A stretch of DNA of 40,123 nucleotides, taken from NCBI GenBank assembly GCA_934463345.1, contig CAKSJL010000010.1:1-40123 (forward strand), in the 5' to 3' direction. Under the pieces are notes generated by a model. The model searched no databases and had not been told where the DNA came from. It saw nothing but the letters and a program-made list of their open reading frames with translations. The position numbers and the translations under genes were made by a program. Source of the DNA: an uncultured Oscillospiraceae bacterium. Lineage in GTDB: Bacteria; Bacillota; Clostridia; Oscillospirales; Ruminococcaceae. This document shows, piece by piece, positions 34,789 to 40,123 of this stretch (position 1 is the first letter of the stretch; each line of letters begins with the position of its first letter).

Positions 34789-36000
34789 ATGAAGTTAACA
34801 AAAAAAATTGCAGCCTTTGCTGTTGCCGCCGTAACTGCCATTTTATGTGCAGTTACGAATGTTGGTGCAGAGGGCTATTCAGAGGATGACGATTATTCCT
34901 CTGATACTGATGAATACATAACCAGCGGAGATTATCAGTATTCCGTCCGTCAGGACGAGGATGGAAACGATGTGGCTTTTCTTGAAAAATATACAGGAAG
35001 CGACACTGAAATCGACATACCTGAGACCATAGATGATTACAAGGTAATAGGTCTTGGTGACGGTACATTCTACGAAAATAAAAAAATTACTGAAGTAACG
35101 CTTTCAAAAAATCTCACCGACTTCGGAATAGCTCCGTTTTATGGCTGTACCTCCATCATGGAATTCAAGGTTGACGAAGATAACGAGCTTTACACGACCG
35201 ACAGCGACGGAGCAGTTGTTCACAAGGGAGGTTTAGCAATACTTGCTTATCCTACAGGAAAAAATCCTGAAAAGTACACTGTTGCAGATGGCGTAAGCAT
35301 AATAAACGCCAGCACTTTTGCTATGTGTACAAATCTGAAAGAGCTTGTTCTTCCGGACAGCTTAAAGTACGTGGGATACTATGCGTTTGCAGAATGCACA
35401 TCTCTTGAAACTGTCGTTTTGCCGGACAATATTACAGAAATAAGCAATTATATGTTTTCCGGCTGTACATCGCTGAGAAATGTAACTCTGCCAAAAAATC
35501 TCCAGAAAATCGGAGACGCAGCATTTTTCAACTGCAAATCGCTCGATGTCATTGACTTCCCATCCACTCTTTCTGAAATCGGACAGGCTTCATTCTGTTC
35601 GACCGGCTTTACTTCAATCACAATTCCTGCTACAATATCCACGATCGGCTACAGTGCCTTTGGTTTCCATACTGATGACACAGATCAGATCGTAGCAGAT
35701 GAAAACTTTGTCATAATGGGTTACAGCGGCAGCTATGCGCAGACCTACAGTCGTGAGAACAGCATTGAGTTTGTGGCGCTTGACGAGGAAGAAAAAGCGT
35801 CTGAACAGGCGCAGCAGGAGGCAAAGGAAAAGACAAATTCCAGGGGAAAAATTACCGGAATATGCGTTGGCGTCGGAATATGCTTTACCGTTGCTATAAT
35901 CCTAACTATAATAGCTGTTCCTGGACGTAAAAAGAAAAAAGCTGAGGAGAATGGGGAAAATAACTCTGATAATGACGAAAGTACGGAGGAAAAGGAATGA
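34789..36000 (+). CDS. BspA-like LRR_5 surface protein (first of pair)
   Basis: A 403-residue protein with a signal peptide (about 1-27), an acidic segment (SEDDDYSSDTDEY), then LRR_5/BspA-type repeats (about 70-300). The repeats follow the pattern I...AFxxCTSLxxVxLPxxLxxIG, such as YAFAECTSLETVVLPDNIT and AAFFNCKSLDVIDFPSTLS. A membrane helix (about 350-372) follows, then a charged cytoplasmic tail (GRKKKKAEENGENN). Such repeats mediate adhesion or binding; the ligand is unknown. The ATG at 34789 is chosen because TGGAG precedes it by 9 nt; an in-frame ATG at 34774 lies in that SD. Its stop overlaps the next start (ATGA). Confidence 0.88.
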   Translation: MKLTKKIAAFAVAAVTAILCAVTNVGAEGYSEDDDYSSDTDEYITSGDYQYSVRQDEDGNDVAFLEKYTGSDTEIDIPETIDDYKVIGLGDGTFYENKKITEVTLSKNLTDFGIAPFYGCTSIMEFKVDEDNELYTTDSDGAVVHKGGLAILAYPTGKNPEKYTVADGVSIINASTFAMCTNLKELVLPDSLKYVGYYAFAECTSLETVVLPDNITEISNYMFSGCTSLRNVTLPKNLQKIGDAAFFNCKSLDVIDFPSTLSEIGQASFCSTGFTSITIPATISTIGYSAFGFHTDDTDQIVADENFVIMGYSGSYAQTYSRENSIEFVALDEEEKASEQAQQEAKEKTNSRGKITGICVGVGICFTVAIILTIIAVPGRKKKKAEENGENNSDNDESTEEKE

Positions 36001-37406
36001 AAAATACCCCTAAAAAATTATTGTGTACACTTCTTGCTGCTACGGCAATGCTTTCGTTTACAGCTGTAAATGTATACGCACACGAGGACGGCGAGGACGA
36101 AACAACACAGTCGCAGTCCGATTCACCGGAGCTTTTTGAAGGCGATGTTTTTTCAAATGAAGCATTTACCTATAATAAGGCAAATGGTGGAGTTTATATA
36201 ACCTCATGCGACTCCAATACAACATCCGTAAACATTCTGGAAAGCGTTGACGGCTATAAGATACTCGGAATATACGACAATGCATTTTCCGGATGTTCAC
36301 AGCTGCGCTCGGTCAGCATAGCCGACGGTATCAGTTATATCGGAAAATCAGCGTTTCTGTCCTGTGAAAAGCTTGAAACCGTAAAACTTCCGTCAGACAT
36401 AACGACCATACCAGAACAGTGCTTTGCACAATGCACCAGCCTGAAGGATATAGAAATACCGGATACTGTTACTTCCATCGGATCGTATGCATTCAGCTAC
36501 TGTGACAATCTTAGCGAGCTTAAACTGCCGTCATCTGTAACTGAAATCGGTGACTATGCCTTTGCGTTTTCAAATATGGCTGAAAGCTTTAAGGTTGAAG
36601 AGGGCGTCAAAACCATAGGCTACATGGCTTTTTACTGCACAGACGGCATCAAAAACATATCGCTTTCATCAACTGTAGAAACAATAGGAACACTTGCTTT
36701 TGCTGGCTGTACTGGTCTTGAAAGCTTCGAGACTGCTGAAAACAGTCAGTATTTCAAGACATCAGGAGGCGTTCTGTACTCGAAAGACGGTACAATTCTT
36801 GAATGCTTCCCTATGGGAAAGAACACCGTTGAATTTACAATTCCTGATACAGTTAAATTCATTCCGTCCGGGGCTTTCTTTGATAATCCATATGTAGAAA
36901 AAGTAAACATGCCGGACAGCGTTGAAGCTATCGGCGAAGGAGCATTTTCAAACTGTACGGCACTCAGGCATATTAACCTTTCGCAAAAGCTTACCGAGAT
37001 AGGCGACAGCGTTTTCTGTGACTGTTCCTCACTCAAAAGCATAGATATTCCTGCATCAGTTGCAACGATCGGAAATTATGCGTTTCTTGAATGTACATCG
37101 CTCAAGAGCATCACAATTCCGGACACAGTAACATCTATAGGCGATTATGCTCTTGGCTTTACTGATGACGATGAGGGCAAATTTCATAAGCTTGACGGCT
37201 TTGAAATAAAGGCAAACTTCGATACCGCCGCTAAGGATTATGCAAAAAAGAATCATGTTTCAATAGACTACCTTGACGGAAACAAGGATCTGCCATACAT
37301 TATTGCCGTTGTATGTGTTATTGCTGTTATTGTTATAGGAATCGCTGTTTCAGTTGTAATTGTTATCAGAAAAAAGAAAAAGTCTGATGAATTTTATCAG
37401 AAATAA
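35997..37406 (+). CDS. BspA-like LRR_5 surface protein (second of pair)
   Basis: A 469-residue protein built like its neighbour: signal peptide (about 1-26), acidic region, then about ten LRR_5 repeats (about 60-420), e.g. CFAQCTSLKDIEIPDTVTS and YAFLECTSLKSITIPDTVTS. A membrane helix follows (about 433-456, IIAVVCVIAVIVIGIAVSV), then a short basic tail. The repeats are more regular than in the first protein. The start overlaps the previous stop by ATGA and AGGAAAAGGA precedes it, so the two are translationally coupled and probably arose by duplication. It should be displayed on the cell surface. No clear terminator is seen after it. Confidence 0.88.
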   Translation: MKNTPKKLLCTLLAATAMLSFTAVNVYAHEDGEDETTQSQSDSPELFEGDVFSNEAFTYNKANGGVYITSCDSNTTSVNILESVDGYKILGIYDNAFSGCSQLRSVSIADGISYIGKSAFLSCEKLETVKLPSDITTIPEQCFAQCTSLKDIEIPDTVTSIGSYAFSYCDNLSELKLPSSVTEIGDYAFAFSNMAESFKVEEGVKTIGYMAFYCTDGIKNISLSSTVETIGTLAFAGCTGLESFETAENSQYFKTSGGVLYSKDGTILECFPMGKNTVEFTIPDTVKFIPSGAFFDNPYVEKVNMPDSVEAIGEGAFSNCTALRHINLSQKLTEIGDSVFCDCSSLKSIDIPASVATIGNYAFLECTSLKSITIPDTVTSIGDYALGFTDDDEGKFHKLDGFEIKANFDTAAKDYAKKNHVSIDYLDGNKDLPYIIAVVCVIAVIVIGIAVSVVIVIRKKKKSDEFYQK

Positions 37407-37478
37407 GCAGATATGCACAAAAGCAGTCCGATCGATTTGTCAAATCTGACTATAATTTAACTAATATTTTTTTAGGTA

Positions 37479-37507
37479 TTGACAACGATTGTTTTATGTG
37501 ATATAAT
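37479..37507 (+). promoter_or_regulatory. Full consensus promoter of the trpB leader
   Basis: TTGACA (37479-37484), 17 bp and TATAAT (37502-37507) with extended TGA. Confidence 0.92.
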
Positions 37508-37519
37508 TTATATTACAAA

Positions 37520-37800
37520 CCGTTGAGGCGGAGATAACGGCAGTTATGCTTGTACAGAGAACCTGCGTTGCTGAGAGTCAGGTGAGAAACAGATTGTCAA
37601 ATGGACCGCTGAGGGTGCAGTCAAATGTGATAATTCACAGAGTATTCTGCAACGTGTTGGCATACGTTAGTTGCCGGGGATATATTAGTATCCTTTAAAG
37701 TGCACAGCTAATGCTGTGAATCAAGGTGGCACCACGGATAGTGTATTTTATTCGTCCTTGACAGATCTGAATTTTCTGTCAGGGACGTTTTTGTTTTACC
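37520..37800 (+). promoter_or_regulatory. Tryptophan T-box riboswitch
   Basis: The T-box sequence AAGGTGGCACCACGG is at 37723-37737. Stem I is closed by GCGG (37528-37531) and CCGC (37606-37609), and the specifier loop holds TGG (37602-37604), the Trp codon. The terminator follows. Uncharged tRNA-Trp binding would favour read-through into trpB, which fits the downstream gene. Confidence 0.93.
37753..37797 (+). terminator. T-box terminator hairpin
   Basis: CGTCCTTGACAG (37753-37764) pairs with CTGTCAGGGACG (37776-37787), followed by TTTTTGTTTT. The 5' arm can pair instead with the T-box region (antiterminator). Confidence 0.9.
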
Positions 37801-37836
37801 CGGCAGAAAAAATACATGCTCGGGAGGTACAATAAA

Positions 37837-37869
37837 ATGAACACAAAGCGATGGCAAAACTTAATGTAA
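37837..37869 (+). CDS. Possible Trp-containing leader peptide (10 aa)
   Basis: ATG at 37837 with GGGAGG 9 nt upstream encodes MNTKRWQNLM then TAA. It lies between the T-box terminator and trpB and has one Trp codon. A hairpin (TGCATACTGT 37886-37895 with ACAGTATGCA 37910-37919) follows. It is small enough to be chance, but the SD is strong and the position is that of a regulatory leader ORF. Confidence 0.45.
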   Translation: MNTKRWQNLM

Positions 37870-37977
37870 CACTCAAACCAATCTGTGCATACTGTACATC
37901 TGGTTAAAAACAGTATGCAAATCACCACAGCAATACGGAAAATAAACATGAAAATAATTTATTCGGAGGAAACTGAA

Positions 37978-39195
37978 ATGAAATATAATAACGTTGATTT
38001 TGACACATACCTTAAAAGCTATCCTGATGAGAACGGATACTTCGGACATTACGGCGGAGCTTATATTCCGGATGAGCTGAAAAAGGCTATGAACGAAATT
38101 ACAGAGGCTTATCTTACGATCTGCAAATCAAGCAAATTTATAAGTGAACTGCGCCGCATACGCAAGGAATTCCAGGGCAGACCTACTCCTGTTTCATACC
38201 TTGAAAGACTTTCAGGCAGCATCGGAAATGTTCAGCTTTATGTAAAGCGTGAAGATCTTAACCACACAGGCGCTCACAAGCTCAATCACTGCATGGGCGA
38301 AGCTCTGCTTGCAAAGTACATGGGCAAGAAAAAGGTTATTGCTGAAACCGGCGCAGGCTCACACGGCGTTGCACTTGCAACAGCGGCTGCATATTTCGGC
38401 CTTGAATGCGATATTTACATGGGAAGCGTTGACGTAAAAAAACAAGCACCTAACGTTGCAAGAATGAAAGTCCTTGGCGCTAACGTTGTTGAGGTAACAG
38501 AAGGCAACCAGACTCTTAAAGAAGCTGTTGACGCAGCATTTACAGCTTACACCAAAGAATACAAGGACTGCATTTACTGCATAGGCTCAGTAGTCGGTCC
38601 GCATCCTTTCCCTATGATCGTAAGAGATTTCCAGAGCGTTGTCGGAATTGAAGCAAGAGAACAGTTCATTGAAATGACAGGAGAGCTTCCTGACGCTGTT
38701 GTTGCCTGCGTAGGCGGCGGTTCAAACGCTATGGGCATGTTCTCAGGATTCTTAAATGACCCTGTAGAAATCTATGGCGTTGAGCCTCTCGGAAGAGGTG
38801 CATCAATCGGCGATCATGCTGCAAGCCTTACCTATGGTACTGAAGGCGTTATGCATGGCTTTAATTCCATTATGATAAAGGACGAAAACGGTGAACCAGC
38901 GCCTGTATATTCAATTGCAAGCGGTCTTGATTATCCTGCAAGCGGCCCTGAACACGCATTCCTGAAAGAGCTTGGAAGAATAAACTATGATGCTGTAACA
39001 GATGAAGAAGCTGTTGACGCATTCTTCAAGCTTTCAAGAATGGAAGGAATTATACCGGCTCTTGAAAGCTCACATGCTGTAGCCTACGGAATGAAGCTTG
39101 CAAAGAAGATGAATAAGGGCTCAGTACTTATCAACCTTTCCGGAAGAGGCGACAAGGATATGGATTATATCATTGAAAAGTATGGTATAAGATAA
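37978..39195 (+). CDS. trpB: Tryptophan synthase beta chain (stand-alone)
   Basis: A 405-residue PLP enzyme joining indole and serine to tryptophan. Motifs: [35 protein letters not shown] with PLP Lys at residue 101, ETGAGSHG (E123), [22 protein letters not shown] and the Ser-type C-terminus NLSGRGDKD. The family carboxylate-binding loop is normally TGAGQHG; here Gln is replaced by Ser (S128). No trpA or other trp gene follows and a terminator comes at once, so it may mainly use indole from outside. The ATG at 37978 is chosen because CGGAGG lies 8 nt before it. The open frame extends back to 37885 across the leader hairpin. Confidence 0.95.
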   Translation: MKYNNVDFDTYLKSYPDENGYFGHYGGAYIPDELKKAMNEITEAYLTICKSSKFISELRRIRKEFQGRPTPVSYLERLSGSIGNVQLYVKREDLNHTGAHKLNHCMGEALLAKYMGKKKVIAETGAGSHGVALATAAAYFGLECDIYMGSVDVKKQAPNVARMKVLGANVVEVTEGNQTLKEAVDAAFTAYTKEYKDCIYCIGSVVGPHPFPMIVRDFQSVVGIEAREQFIEMTGELPDAVVACVGGGSNAMGMFSGFLNDPVEIYGVEPLGRGASIGDHAASLTYGTEGVMHGFNSIMIKDENGEPAPVYSIASGLDYPASGPEHAFLKELGRINYDAVTDEEAVDAFFKLSRMEGIIPALESSHAVAYGMKLAKKMNKGSVLINLSGRGDKDMDYIIEKYGIR

Positions 39196-39231
39196 TTAAC
39201 CTGCTAAATCCAAAACCCCATAATATAAATT

Positions 39232-39275
39232 TAGAGTCCGACGGGTGTTGCCTGCCGGACTCCGTTTTTTGTTTT
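39232..39275 (+). terminator. Rho-independent terminator of trpB
   Basis: GAGTCCG (39234-39240) pairs with CGGACTC (39256-39262), then CGTTTTTTGTTTT. Confidence 0.88.
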
Positions 39276-39287
39276 AGAGCGTGTTCA
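39276..39287. repeat. Lone end of the dispersed inverted-repeat element
   Basis: AGAGCGTGTTCA matches the first 12 bases of the terminal repeat of copies 1 and 2. No second end is found nearby. It abuts the tetR stop codon. Probably a remnant, but short enough for chance. Confidence 0.45.
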
Positions 39288-39296
39288 GTATCTTAA

Positions 39297-39914
39297 TCAT
39301 TGTCCCATAAGCCGCATCCAGCCGGCATTATAGAAAATATTCAGCTCCTCAAGGTATCTTTTAGCATCATCAAGCGGCATGTCATGTATCAGCATTTCAA
39401 AATAAGCGTTTATCATGCCAGTAACGAGAATATGCTCCAGCCGTTCATCTATATATGGAACACTCCTACCAAGCCCCTTCAACACCTCATAATAGGCATG
39501 TGTGGATTCAACCTCAAGCTCTGTCAATTCATCTATAATCGATGCATATTTTGTGCCGTCAGAGCATTCCAGAATAAGATGAAACTCATCCCTGTGATCA
39601 AACATATATAAAAGCGTTTCATACATGCATTTACGAGTCGTTTTTGACATGTGATCCGGTTGTTTTTCCGGTGGAAGAGCAGCAAATTCAGCAAGCGCCG
39701 CTTTATATTTGTTCAGTGCATATTCATAGACATCGCCCACAAGCGCACCGAAGAGCTCCTCCTTGCTGTTATAATACCCATAAAAAGCACCCGTTGTTAC
39801 ACCTGCTTTTTTCACTATATTTCTGAGTGATGCGCTGCGGTAACCTTTTTCCAGAAATTCCAATTTTGCAGCATTATGGATCATGGAAAGCGTTGAATTA
39901 TCCTGACTGTTCAT
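39297..39914 (-). CDS. TetR-family transcriptional regulator
   Basis: A 205-residue regulator. The N-terminal TetR DNA-binding domain (about 10-56) has AAKLEFLEKGYRSASLRNIVKKAGVTTGAFYGYYNSKEELF, split here as its typical helix-turn-helix (NIVKKAGVTTGAFYGYY). The C-terminal all-helical ligand domain has no recognised signature. The target and ligand are unknown. AAAGAGG lies 9 nt before the ATG. It has a consensus promoter with a palindromic site over the start of transcription, so it probably represses itself. It is convergent with trpB. Confidence 0.92.
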   Translation of the reverse strand: MNSQDNSTLSMIHNAAKLEFLEKGYRSASLRNIVKKAGVTTGAFYGYYNSKEELFGALVGDVYEYALNKYKAALAEFAALPPEKQPDHMSKTTRKCMYETLLYMFDHRDEFHLILECSDGTKYASIIDELTELEVESTHAYYEVLKGLGRSVPYIDERLEHILVTGMINAYFEMLIHDMPLDDAKRYLEELNIFYNAGWMRLMGQ

Positions 39915-39929
39915 ATATTAGCCTCTTTG

Positions 39930-39979
39930 TAACATTGTTATATAAGTGTTATTATAATTGCATTTTCGTTTTGTGTCAA
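39930..39979 (-). promoter_or_regulatory. tetR promoter and candidate operator
   Basis: On the minus strand, TTGACA (39974-39979), 17 bp and TATAAT (39951-39956). An imperfect palindrome TAACA...TGTTA (39930-39951) overlaps the expected transcription start, as in self-repressing TetR genes. Confidence 0.8.
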
Positions 39980-40059
39980 GTATTTTATGTGAATTTGTAT
40001 TATATGCTTATTTAGCAGTGTTTAATATGTGGAATATTACTGAATTTATATCTATATAA

Positions 40060-40090
40060 ACAAAAAATCCGAATCAAAAAGATTCGGATT
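40060..40090 (-). terminator. Terminator of the tRNA unit at the window end
   Basis: AATCCGAATC (40066-40075) pairs perfectly with GATTCGGATT (40081-40090). TTTTTTG follows on the minus strand. Confidence 0.88.
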
Positions 40091-40093
40091 AAA

Positions 40094-40123
40094 TGGCTCC
40101 CCAAGTTGGACTCGAACCAACGA
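40094..40123 (-). tRNA. tRNA, 3' part only (identity unknown, perhaps Asn)
   Basis: The minus strand reads TCGTTGGTTCGAGTCCAAC, then TTGGGGAG and CCA: a T-arm, acceptor end and encoded CCA. The anticodon lies outside the window. The acceptor and T-arm resemble tRNA-Asn, but that is a guess. Confidence 0.85.

Noticed and set aside
1..40123. CRISPR array or prophage
   Set aside because: No regularly spaced direct repeats, cas genes, phage structural genes or integrase. The lysozyme is part of a dockerin protein, not of a phage cassette.

Overview
The window looks like a chromosomal segment of a low-to-mid GC Gram-positive gut or rumen bacterium close to Ruminococcus (Oscillospiraceae). This is an inference from gene content: two small secreted proteins that each join a cohesin-like domain to a dockerin, a lysozyme that ends in a dockerin, a T-box leader, a c-di-GMP-I riboswitch, reverse rubrerythrin, pyruvate phosphate dikinase, and Firmicute-type promoters and terminators. 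Species cannot be named from sequence alone.

Layout. 1-280: start of an IS1-like transposase, cut by the window edge. 364-6156 (minus strand): typA/bipA, a YcxB-like membrane protein, tRNA-Tyr, tRNA-Thr, tRNA-Pro, and ppdK. 6603-12156 (plus): glmU, pth and mfd (cell-wall precursor synthesis, peptidyl-tRNA recycling, transcription-coupled repair). 12442-17460 (plus): a surface protein with a membrane tail, a large polytopic membrane protein, and a Wzx/MurJ-like flippase, suggesting cell-surface glycan work. 17693-22057 (minus): a membrane metallophosphoesterase, a GH2-type glycoside hydrolase and its probable AraC regulator. 22371-23777: a MATE transporter. 23904-24452: reverse rubrerythrin.

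24715-28959 (minus) is the most distinctive block. A cohesin-dockerin protein sits behind a c-di-GMP-I riboswitch. Next to it lies an operon of a second cohesin-dockerin protein, a GH24 lysozyme-dockerin protein and a YkgJ-family Cys-cluster protein. Together they suggest a small extracellular cohesin/dockerin assembly that includes a peptidoglycan hydrolase and is partly under c-di-GMP control.

29427-34734 (plus): an RlmB/TrmH-type rRNA methyltransferase co-directional with an 815-residue protein that looks like a P-type ATPase whose catalytic motifs have decayed, then glmS. 34789-37406: two overlapping LRR_5 (BspA-like) surface proteins. 37479-39195: a tryptophan T-box leader, a 10-codon Trp-containing leader ORF and an orphan trpB. 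39297-39914: a TetR regulator with a consensus promoter and candidate operator. The window ends inside a tRNA gene.

Running through the accessory part is a family of short non-autonomous inverted-repeat elements (66-163 bp; copies at 15758, 17613, 22167 and 29087, plus a lone end at 39276). One of them supplies the last 23 codons of the metallophosphoesterase gene. The two candidates most worth following up are the pseudo-P-type ATPase (30192-32639) and the c-di-GMP/cohesin-dockerin/lysozyme block (24715-28959).
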